DNA from: Pedobacter zeae
GTDB taxonomy: Bacteria > Bacteroidota > Bacteroidia > Sphingobacteriales > Sphingobacteriaceae
DNA length: 64,000 nucleotides
NCBI RefSeq assembly: GCF_014196715.1
Contig: NZ_JACIEF010000002.1
Location: 930,001-994,000 of the forward strand
Direction of reading: 5' to 3'
Shown piece by piece: positions 39,989 to 47,485 of the stretch. Under the pieces are notes generated by a model that saw nothing but the letters and a program-made list of their open reading frames with translations, was not told where the DNA came from and did not search any database. The position numbers and the translations under genes are program-made. Positions within the stretch are counted from its first letter, which is position 1, and every line of letters begins with the position of its first letter.

Positions 39989-41800
39989 TCAGGCCAAAAC
40001 ATCCTCTTTCAATGCTTCGGCAGCAGGGTTAACCAAGGTGCCTATCAATTCCGGAACCGGAACATCGGTGCTTTCACTGTAACCATGGGTCAGCAACCTT
40101 ACCCTGTTGATGCATACCCTGATAAATTCGGGCACAAAAAGGTCAAATTTTTCGAATTTGGAAGCTAATTCCGGGTTTTCCTGCTGAAATTCCAGGATTA
40201 CACTGGCAACCTGGCGCCAGAACTGTTTTTCATCCATTCCAACATAACTGTGAAAAATATTGCCCAGGTACCTGAAAACCGCATCGAATATGCCCGAGAG
40301 GATAAATAACGGTGCCAGCTCATCGTTAATTTCCCTTAAAACATTAACAAGATCATCAGGCAGTTTGGCTTTCGATTCTTCTGTCAATACAATTTCTTCA
40401 ACAAAATCTTTAATAATAATCCGCTGCGGAACACCGTTTTTCATTACCAGAATCGTGTTTTCGCCATGCGGACTAAAGAAAAAGGCGTGTTTATAGAAGA
40501 TTCTCAATACAGGTTTTAAATAGGCCGATAAATAAGCATTTAGCCAAGTTGAAGCATCCAATCCTGATTTTTCGATCAGCGCCTGCACCATGCTTTTACC
40601 GTTATCATCTACATAAAGCAGACTGGCCATGGTCATGATGTTTTCGCCTTCCAGCAGGTAGTTCTCTGCACTTTCGCGCCAGATGGCACCTAAAAATTCC
40701 TGATATTGATACGGAGATCCCGGAATTTCGTTGTATTGCGGATGGATATAAGCTACTGTGGCTACCTCACCTAAAAGTACCACCCGCGTCTGTTTCAGGT
40801 ATTCATCGCCCTGCAACATATCTTTCGCCCATTGCGTAACTTTCGGTGCAATGGCGAGTTTTTTTGGCGATAAGCCCCTGAAAATTGAGGTGTTTAAGAT
40901 AGAGATTGCCGTTTTTACATAATGTTTTTTAGGCTCGCTCACATTAAAGAAAGTGCGAATGCTATTCTGGCACATGTATTCGTCGTTTCCAATGCCAACA
41001 GGTACAATCAGCTGATGTGCAAGGTCATGCGCCAGCTGCAATACGATTTTATTGTTCCATTGCCATTCGTGAACAGGGATGAAGAAATAATTTTCAGGAT
41101 TTAATTTCTGCCGGGTCAAAACCTGATTAAACTCGTGAACCTGTTTTAAACTCAATTCCTCATTATAAAAAGAGAATGAAGAAATACTTTCGATACTTTT
41201 AAACTGGGCTCTTGATTTGTGTACGGCCAGCCAGGCCAACTGTGTTTTTTGTGCAGCTTCGGGCGCATATTTACCCTGATCGCTATGATTAAAACCGATA
41301 CGCCCTTTGTTAATGGTTGCCCATGGGTGACCATCCATCTGATGTTCAATGGTCTGGTAATCTGCACCTGCCAGTTCATCAGCTGTTAACCTGCCTTTTT
41401 CGTGGATATAAGCATCAGCATATAACGTATTTAAGGTTTCTTCGATAAAATGGGCGAGGGTAAAGGGCTTAATGCCAAACGTTTGCTGCAACTCGGTATA
41501 AAAGGCTGGTGCATTGTTTACCGCTACACTTTCGCCGTTAACAAATTTTTTAATACTCTGTTTATCAATATGCAGGTAATCCAAAGCACGTTGCCGGCCT
41601 GAAAAAGTATAATAAATAGCCTCGGTATCGGTCGCTAAACGGAAATCCTGAACGCCATCTTCATTGGTATGAAGCAGTGTAGGTTCTGCCAGTTTTTCGT
41701 GCATCAGCTCTACGATCGATTTTGCAATGTAGTTTAGGTTTACCTTATCCCAAACTTCTTTTTTTAAAGGTTTTATCTGATTGAAATTGTTGTAACTCAT
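39989..41800 (-). CDS. NIS siderophore synthetase, IucC/RhbF-like
   Basis: IucA/IucC-family synthetases condense a carboxylate (citrate or its amide) with a hydroxamate amine using ATP. ATG 41800 gives 603 residues (MSYNNFNQIKPLK); the frame upstream of it runs into a repeat and is rejected. 'DGHPWATINKGRIGF' matches the conserved ATP/substrate motif, and 'FSPHGENTILVMKNGVPQRIIIKDF' and a FhuF-like C-terminal helix region are present. It is the last gene of a four-gene minus-strand operon and should catalyse the second condensation. Specificity is inferred from neighbours. Confidence 0.92.
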   Translation of the reverse strand: MSYNNFNQIKPLKKEVWDKVNLNYIAKSIVELMHEKLAEPTLLHTNEDGVQDFRLATDTEAIYYTFSGRQRALDYLHIDKQSIKKFVNGESVAVNNAPAFYTELQQTFGIKPFTLAHFIEETLNTLYADAYIHEKGRLTADELAGADYQTIEHQMDGHPWATINKGRIGFNHSDQGKYAPEAAQKTQLAWLAVHKSRAQFKSIESISSFSFYNEELSLKQVHEFNQVLTRQKLNPENYFFIPVHEWQWNNKIVLQLAHDLAHQLIVPVGIGNDEYMCQNSIRTFFNVSEPKKHYVKTAISILNTSIFRGLSPKKLAIAPKVTQWAKDMLQGDEYLKQTRVVLLGEVATVAYIHPQYNEIPGSPYQYQEFLGAIWRESAENYLLEGENIMTMASLLYVDDNGKSMVQALIEKSGLDASTWLNAYLSAYLKPVLRIFYKHAFFFSPHGENTILVMKNGVPQRIIIKDFVEEIVLTEESKAKLPDDLVNVLREINDELAPLFILSGIFDAVFRYLGNIFHSYVGMDEKQFWRQVASVILEFQQENPELASKFEKFDLFVPEFIRVCINRVRLLTHGYSESTDVPVPELIGTLVNPAAEALKEDVLA

Positions 41801-41831
41801 AGTATTAAATTTTTCGTTTAAATATAGATTT

Positions 41832-41895
41832 GTCATCCTGAGCTTGTCGAAGAACTAACCCAAGCTTTAAGGCGTTTCGACAGGCTCAACGTGAC
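41832..41895. repeat. Dispersed inverted-repeat element overlapping the monooxygenase 3' end
   Basis: GTCATCCTGAGCTTGTCGAA at 41832-41851 and TTCGACAGGCTCAACGTGAC at 41876-41895 are inverted copies with three mismatches. The right arm lies inside the monooxygenase coding sequence and supplies its last residues. Confidence 0.85.
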
Positions 41896-43225
41896 AGTCG
41901 CTGACAAAATTCTCAGCCTGTTGAAGAACATCTTCCTCACCATTTACATTAAACTGTTGAAAAGCAATCCGTTTTTCTACCGGGTAGATTTCGAAACCTA
42001 AAATGGCATTGATGATGGATGCATTGCGATAAGCGCCCATTCCAAGGTCAGGTGTCACAAATCCATGCGTATGCAGTTCGGCGTTCTGGACAAAGATCTC
42101 GTTCCCGTTGATGTCGATGGCATAATTGCGCTGTACCTGAAAAAGTCCATCTGTATTTCGTGCAATACGATCGCCAAGAGCTGCTAAAAAGCCTGGCTCG
42201 CGATATTGGTAACCCGTGGCCAATACCACTGCACCGGTATTAACTGCAAACTCTTTTTCACTCTCGGTATGATAAAAATCGAGCTGATAACTGCCGTTGT
42301 TAGTGATGCTTATGTTGTTCAACTGGCAGTTCGGCATCAATTCGGCATTGATTTTTTTGCCGTCAACACTCAATTCGTAAAGCTTATCGAAAATCTGGTT
42401 GATCAGCTCGAAATTGATCCCCTTGAATAAAGAATTTTGTTTGCTTAAGAGCTGTTTCCGTTTGTTATCGCTTAAGTTGTAAAAATGATCTACATATTCC
42501 GGCGAGGTCAGCTCAAGGGTTAATTTCGAATATTCCATCGGGAAGAACCTGTCTGGCCTTGTAAACCATTTCAGTTTTAAGCCGTTTTCTGTTACAGGCA
42601 GCAGGTCGTAGAAAATTTCTGCCGCACTTTGTCCCGAACCAATAATGCTAACCGTTTTTTGCTCCAGTAGAGTTTGTTTAAACTTTAAATACTCCGAAGA
42701 ATGTATGGCATGCTGATGCAGGGTTGGGTTAACAAAGGCAGGTACTTTTGGCACAGTGCCAGTACCGAGGACTAATTTTTTAGCATAAATAACTTCTGTA
42801 GCGCCGGTATTCTGATCGGTCTTTTCTACCTGATAAATGCCATTATTATAAGTTACACTACTCACTTTTTGCCCGAAATGGCAGTTTTTTAGATGGGAGA
42901 TAACCCATTTACAATAGGCATTATACTCTTTACGCAAGACGAAAAAATTTTCCCTGATGTAGAATTTATAGATCCGGTCGGTCTGTTTCAGGTAGTTTAA
43001 AAAGCTGTACGGACTGGTTGGATCAGCCAGGGTAACGAGATCGGCCATAAAGGGAACCTGTAACGTGGCATCGTTCAGCATCATACCCGGATGCCAGTTA
43101 AATTCGCTTGCCTGATCCAGGAATAATGTGGATAAGCTTTCTATTGGTGTACATAAGGCGGCCAGACCCAAATTAAACGGGCCTATGCCGATGCCTACAA
43201 TGTCGTATGTTTTCTGTTTGTTCAT
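41867..43225 (-). CDS. Lysine/ornithine/diamine N-monooxygenase (IucD/RhbE-like)
   Basis: 452 residues. FAD motif 'GIGIGPFNLGLA' at 11-22, NADPH motif 'IGSGQSAAEIF' at 195-205 and the C-terminal 'VLATGYQY' are as expected for siderophore amine N-hydroxylases. It starts one base after the synthetase-acetyltransferase stop. The preferred amine (diaminopropane, cadaverine or similar) depends on the decarboxylase upstream and cannot be read from sequence. The last residues, CHVEPVETP, are encoded by the repeat at 41876-41895. Confidence 0.94.
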   Translation of the reverse strand: MNKQKTYDIVGIGIGPFNLGLAALCTPIESLSTLFLDQASEFNWHPGMMLNDATLQVPFMADLVTLADPTSPYSFLNYLKQTDRIYKFYIRENFFVLRKEYNAYCKWVISHLKNCHFGQKVSSVTYNNGIYQVEKTDQNTGATEVIYAKKLVLGTGTVPKVPAFVNPTLHQHAIHSSEYLKFKQTLLEQKTVSIIGSGQSAAEIFYDLLPVTENGLKLKWFTRPDRFFPMEYSKLTLELTSPEYVDHFYNLSDNKRKQLLSKQNSLFKGINFELINQIFDKLYELSVDGKKINAELMPNCQLNNISITNNGSYQLDFYHTESEKEFAVNTGAVVLATGYQYREPGFLAALGDRIARNTDGLFQVQRNYAIDINGNEIFVQNAELHTHGFVTPDLGMGAYRNASIINAILGFEIYPVEKRIAFQQFNVNGEEDVLQQAENFVSDCHVEPVETP

Positions 43226-43226
43226 G

Positions 43227-45680
43227 TTAAATTTCCTCCGCTTCCAACTGTCCTGACTTCATCATGGCATACGCTTTGGCTTCAGGATATTTCTCCCAAT
43301 ACCAATCGCGGTAGCAGAAAGTCAGGTTGGCCATTTTATAAGGCATCTGGATTACTTTTTCCAGTTTGAATCCCAACCTGGTAACAAAAATGTGCATTGC
43401 CCGGCTTTCAACAGCTGCTTCACCAATACATTTGCCTACTTCTGGCTGTTCGAAAATGAAATCCATTAGTGCCTGCCCGGTTTCAAAACTGAATTTTTTG
43501 TCCTTGTCAGTTGGGGCAATCAATAAATGCGCACCATAATCGGTCATTAGGGCTTCATAACAGGCACCAACACCATCGCGCATAGGCCAGTATGGTTCAA
43601 TCGTGAAGGTAGGCTCGCCATTTATTTCGCCAATAAAGCTGTGCGAAGCATCATTTGGCAATAAGGTTCTGTAAAATAATTCCAGACCTTTAATCGGGCC
43701 ATCCATTTTCCAGATCGGTTTGGCATGTTCCTGGTTAAACCAATCGTGTACCATTTCCAGGTCGTTGTCGATATTGAACGGACGGATAGTAATGGTCACA
43801 TTTTCTTTCGGAAAAAACCTGCTGTACAGTACATCCAGGGTTTGTGGCTTGATCAGGTTTTCGGAAAAGAAAAATTTGGCCAATGGGTTAGGGAATCCGC
43901 GGTAAATGGCCGGATTATCAATCGGTGCACTCGCTTCATCGATATTGCAAAGATTGGTCAATAAATTGCCCTTTACCTCCCAGGTGCGACGGTTGATGAT
44001 ATAATCTACCAGTCCAGTGCGATCACTGTTCTCAAATTGTTTAAACTCCAGGTAAACCAGGTCGATAAGGGTTTTTTCATCTGCCAAACCATTGCTGGCA
44101 ATAGCATTAACTACGCCTAAAATGTTATTAATGAGCAGGTAGTAGGTGAGTTTGGGGATAATGTATTCATTGGGGACAATCGATCCGCTTTCGGCAGCAA
44201 TGCCCGGATAAACGGCTGCTAAAGCTTCGGCTTTGGCATCGCTGAAGAAATAACCCTGGTTGTCTCTGAAATAGAATTTGGCCGGATAAAAATCCTTATC
44301 CAGCTCCAGCAGTACATTTTGCTGATGAAACTCGAAAGCCATTCCAAAATGGTTATAAAGGCCAACAATTGGCGCCACACAAAGGTGAAGGTATTGTTTA
44401 AACCAGTTTACAGCCGTGTATGCAACTGTTTTATTTTTACTGATCGATGCTTCCTCAATGATATGCGCAATTCTGGGTTTCTGCCCCAATAAACCATCCT
44501 GGCAGAGCGCCGCCAGTAAACTTACATTCTTCCCGGCGTCTTCTCCTTTGAAAGGATTGTGCCTGACGCTGACGTTAAAGCCATCAATCGTTTCGCCCCG
44601 GTAATTCACGGTAATAAATGCAGGATCAGTAATAAATTCTATCTCCGGGAATTCGGCCTTGGCGGCTTTCCCATACTCCGTTTTTAAAAGTTTGCTTACA
44701 TCATAACCACGGTAAAGCTCCCTTACCAGGTTAACCCTTTCCGAGTTGGTTATTTTTACATGCAAAGAGAACTTTAGCATCCAATCGCTTGTGGCGTTGT
44801 AAACTGTTCTTACTGATGATGTTGGCGTGTAATAATCTCCAAAACAACCAAGATAGATTAACAATTTTTCTTTCTCCATGGCCTGTACAGTTGGTAACGT
44901 TAGCAGGTGTTGAGCTTCCCAGGGGTGCATGGGTACCACTTTATGATTTGGATGCTGATCCAATAAGGCAATAAGCTCCTGATTCCCACTTTCCTGCAGC
45001 TCAATCCTGAAAAGATCAGTAATATCAAAGCCTTCTGCATTTTTCTCATTAATGTTATCCGCAGCAATTAAAAAATAAGCGAGTTGAAATTGCCCCTTTG
45101 TTTCCGGAGAAAATTTGAAAAGTTCTTCTTTATCGTTAAAACCCGACCGGCCCTTTGGCAGGGGATGGGCATTATGACCTAAAAACAACGATTGTTCAGC
45201 CTCTATAAAGCTCATTTTGGCAAAATTTACAGGTTTGCCATTCTGTTTAAAATAGTTCAGGAACAACTCCAGGTTTTCTACGCTGTTGGTTAAGCGTTCG
45301 TTAACAAGGGCAGCACCGGCATTTGGGAATTCTTCCGCACTGAACCGGATAGCCAGTTCCATGAAGCGGAAAATGCTGACCGGGTTGATCGCATCTGTAG
45401 CTATATTGCGTTCGATTACCGGAAAATTAAATACATGACGCCCGCTGTCTGCATAAAATTTTAAAGGTGCATATACTTCCGAACCAATGGAACTGAAATC
45501 GAACCTGATGTGCAACCAGTCGGTCCTGCTAACCAGGTAAGCGGCAAGGGGAGCATCGTATTTTGGAATACCAGCGTAACGGCTCCAGTTGTTAAATTCC
45601 CGGCAATAACTGTTTAGAAGGGCATTAAAGTTAGTTTCTTCTGAAATCTGCTGAAGCGAGGTTGAGTCTAACGTATTCAT
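43227..45680 (-). CDS. NIS synthetase fused to a siderophore acetyltransferase
   Basis: From ATG 45680 the protein has 817 residues. Residues about 1-610 are an IucA/IucC-type synthetase ('LGHNAHPLPKGRSGF', 'HPWEAQHLL', 'VRHNPFKGEDAGKN'). Residues about 628-817 are an AlcB/IucB-like GNAT domain ('ITIRPFNIDNDLEMVHDWFNQEHAKPIW' spread over its start, 'VGKCIGEAAVESRAMHIFVTRLGF'). Thus one polypeptide can N-acetylate the hydroxylamine and attach it to citrate. In rhizobactin or aerobactin loci these are separate genes. It overlaps the decarboxylase gene by 50 bp; an upstream ATG at 45716 is also in frame. Confidence 0.92.
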   Translation of the reverse strand: MNTLDSTSLQQISEETNFNALLNSYCREFNNWSRYAGIPKYDAPLAAYLVSRTDWLHIRFDFSSIGSEVYAPLKFYADSGRHVFNFPVIERNIATDAINPVSIFRFMELAIRFSAEEFPNAGAALVNERLTNSVENLELFLNYFKQNGKPVNFAKMSFIEAEQSLFLGHNAHPLPKGRSGFNDKEELFKFSPETKGQFQLAYFLIAADNINEKNAEGFDITDLFRIELQESGNQELIALLDQHPNHKVVPMHPWEAQHLLTLPTVQAMEKEKLLIYLGCFGDYYTPTSSVRTVYNATSDWMLKFSLHVKITNSERVNLVRELYRGYDVSKLLKTEYGKAAKAEFPEIEFITDPAFITVNYRGETIDGFNVSVRHNPFKGEDAGKNVSLLAALCQDGLLGQKPRIAHIIEEASISKNKTVAYTAVNWFKQYLHLCVAPIVGLYNHFGMAFEFHQQNVLLELDKDFYPAKFYFRDNQGYFFSDAKAEALAAVYPGIAAESGSIVPNEYIIPKLTYYLLINNILGVVNAIASNGLADEKTLIDLVYLEFKQFENSDRTGLVDYIINRRTWEVKGNLLTNLCNIDEASAPIDNPAIYRGFPNPLAKFFFSENLIKPQTLDVLYSRFFPKENVTITIRPFNIDNDLEMVHDWFNQEHAKPIWKMDGPIKGLELFYRTLLPNDASHSFIGEINGEPTFTIEPYWPMRDGVGACYEALMTDYGAHLLIAPTDKDKKFSFETGQALMDFIFEQPEVGKCIGEAAVESRAMHIFVTRLGFKLEKVIQMPYKMANLTFCYRDWYWEKYPEAKAYAMMKSGQLEAEEI

Positions 45681-47172
45681 TTCCGTGTTTTTTAATGATT
45701 TTAATAATGTTTTCAATATCGCTAAGTGTAGTTAGCGGATTAAGTAGGGTAAACTTGAGGTAGAATTGTTGGTTGATCTTGGTCCCTGCAACAAGGGCTT
45801 TCCCTTCGTTAAACATGGCCTTTTTAATGTACTGGTTCATGGCGCAGACATTTGTAGCCACGATTTTCGGACGGTAACGGAAAACCAAAGCGCTGATATC
45901 CGATTCGTTCATCAGTTCAAAATCACTGTCGGCCTGTAAACGCTCTGCAATTTGAGCGGCGGTTTCGATAATGGTGTTAAAATACTCACCTAGCTTATCC
46001 CTGCCCATCATTCTAAGTGTAAACCAGAGTTTTAATGCATCGAACCTGCGGGTGGTCTGTATCGATTTGTTTACCTGGTTTGGTAAGCCATCATCGTCGT
46101 GGTCTTTTGGATTCAGGTAATCGGCGTGATGGGTAATCAGGTTGAAATATTTTTGATCGTTTACCAGAAAACCACTGCTGCTTACCGGCTGGAAGAAAGA
46201 TTTATGGTAATCAACCGTAACCGAATGGGCCAGTTCTATGCCATTGAGCAAGCTACGGTATTTGTCGGTTAATAATAATCCACAACCATAAGCAGCATCG
46301 ATATGGAACCAGGTATTATATTTTTTACTGATTGCAGCAAGTTCTTTCAAGGGATCTACATTTCCGAAATCGGTAGTACCTGCGGTGCCCACCACGGCAA
46401 TTGGAATGTTGCCCTGGGCAATTTCGCGTTTAATGGCATCTTCCAGTAAAACCATATTCATCCTGAAACTGCGGTCGGTTTTAATTTTGATGACCGATTT
46501 TTCGCCCAGTCCCAATAGCGAAGCATTTTTCTGGATACTGAAATGCGCCTTCTCCGAAACAAAAATCCTGAATTTTGAAGCTTCTGCCGGTAAGCCGTAC
46601 AGTTTGATGTTGTGGTTTAAAACAGTAGCGGCATAATGATCACGCGCCAATAAAAGTCCCATTAAATTGCTTTGGGTACCACCACTGGTAAATATCCCAT
46701 CAGCTTTTTTGCTGTACCCAATCTGATCGCAGGTCCATTCAATCAGTTTTTGTTCTATCAACGTTCCGCCGGCACTTTGATCCCAGGTATCAATAGATGA
46801 ATTGATCGACGAAATCATGACCTCTGCCGCAACGGCCGGAATCACTATCGGGCAATTTAAATGCGCAATATAGGCAGGGTGGTGGAAAGCAACAGCGTGG
46901 TTGGTGTAAAGTTGTTCTACTTCTTTCAGCAACGAATCGTAGTTGTCGTGCGTTTTTTCAAATTCAACCGCATCGAACAGGGGCCTTAGCTGGGCTGGTG
47001 TTACCCCGCTGAACGGCTTTTGGTTGTGGTTCAGGAATTTTTTTACCGCCAGGCTCACCTTACCAATGGCGTGGAGGTATTCTTCCTGGTTTTGGTGATG
47101 AAAGATTTCCTTCGTCGGACTTTCCGTGAGGAAATCTATAAGCTCATGTTTTTCGAGATCTGATGCAAACAT
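45631..47172 (-). CDS. PLP-dependent group II decarboxylase (DABA/lysine decarboxylase-like)
   Basis: 513 residues, first gene of the siderophore operon. 'HIDAAYGCG' holds the PLP-pyridine Asp and 'VTVDYHKSFFQP' the Schiff-base lysine (Lys324). 'GTAGTTDFGNVDPL' is also typical of the AAT-fold group II decarboxylases such as RhbB and DesA. It would make the diamine (1,3-diaminopropane from diaminobutyrate, or cadaverine from lysine) that the next enzymes hydroxylate and acetylate. The choice of substrate is undetermined. No DABA aminotransferase (RhbA type) is present nearby. Confidence 0.92.
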   Translation of the reverse strand: MFASDLEKHELIDFLTESPTKEIFHHQNQEEYLHAIGKVSLAVKKFLNHNQKPFSGVTPAQLRPLFDAVEFEKTHDNYDSLLKEVEQLYTNHAVAFHHPAYIAHLNCPIVIPAVAAEVMISSINSSIDTWDQSAGGTLIEQKLIEWTCDQIGYSKKADGIFTSGGTQSNLMGLLLARDHYAATVLNHNIKLYGLPAEASKFRIFVSEKAHFSIQKNASLLGLGEKSVIKIKTDRSFRMNMVLLEDAIKREIAQGNIPIAVVGTAGTTDFGNVDPLKELAAISKKYNTWFHIDAAYGCGLLLTDKYRSLLNGIELAHSVTVDYHKSFFQPVSSSGFLVNDQKYFNLITHHADYLNPKDHDDDGLPNQVNKSIQTTRRFDALKLWFTLRMMGRDKLGEYFNTIIETAAQIAERLQADSDFELMNESDISALVFRYRPKIVATNVCAMNQYIKKAMFNEGKALVAGTKINQQFYLKFTLLNPLTTLSDIENIIKIIKKHGNEYVRLNLASADFRRN

Positions 47173-47318
47173 TTTTTTAATTTTTCAAATTTTTAGGTTT
47201 AAAAGGCAATAAACGACCAGCTGCAAAGCCGGTATTGTATGAATAATTAGTTAGCCTGATGCTTAGAACTTAGTAACCGTTTTCAGCAAAATATTTCCGT
47301 CGCTAAGGTATGTCTTTA

Positions 47319-47335
47319 TTTAGATTGATTAAAAA
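47319..47335. promoter_or_regulatory. Half-matching TTTAGATT site
   Basis: TTTAGATTGATTAAAAA has the same left arm as the dyad at 47435-47451 but a degenerate right arm. It lies nearer the decarboxylase promoter. Confidence 0.3.
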
Positions 47336-47389
47336 TAATATTTAAAATATTTTTAACATATTGTTGGTAAGTTACTTAAGAGTGTATTG

Positions 47390-47401
47390 TCAAACGTTTG
47401 A
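47390..47401. promoter_or_regulatory. TCAAACGTTTGA palindrome, site 4
   Basis: A perfect 12-bp palindrome holding the same CAAACGTTTG core as the utilization-locus sites, here in the divergent siderophore promoter region, 85 bp upstream of the receptor gene. Confidence 0.5.
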
Positions 47402-47434
47402 GTCTACTATTACCTGAAAAATTAATTTATTTTA

Positions 47435-47451
47435 TTTGGATTTAATCTAAA
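47435..47451. promoter_or_regulatory. Candidate iron-regulator operator
   Basis: TTTGGATT-T-AATCTAAA is a 17-bp dyad with one mismatch between arms, 34 bp upstream of the TonB receptor. Size, AT-richness and place are what a Fur or DtxR-type repressor site would show; the regulator is not identified. The 313-bp gap 47173-47485 holds no gene. Confidence 0.5.
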
Positions 47452-47485
47452 TTAATGATTGATTTGCGCAAAAAAATAATTATTA

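Noticed and set aside
41476..41485. Fifth CAAACGTTTG copy
   Set aside because: It lies well inside the IucC-like coding sequence (codons for Gln-Thr-Phe), far from a promoter, so it is not listed as an operator.
41801..41836. Twelve-residue N-terminal extension of the IucC-like protein
   Set aside because: The extension begins within the dispersed inverted repeat; ATG 41800 gives the expected family start.
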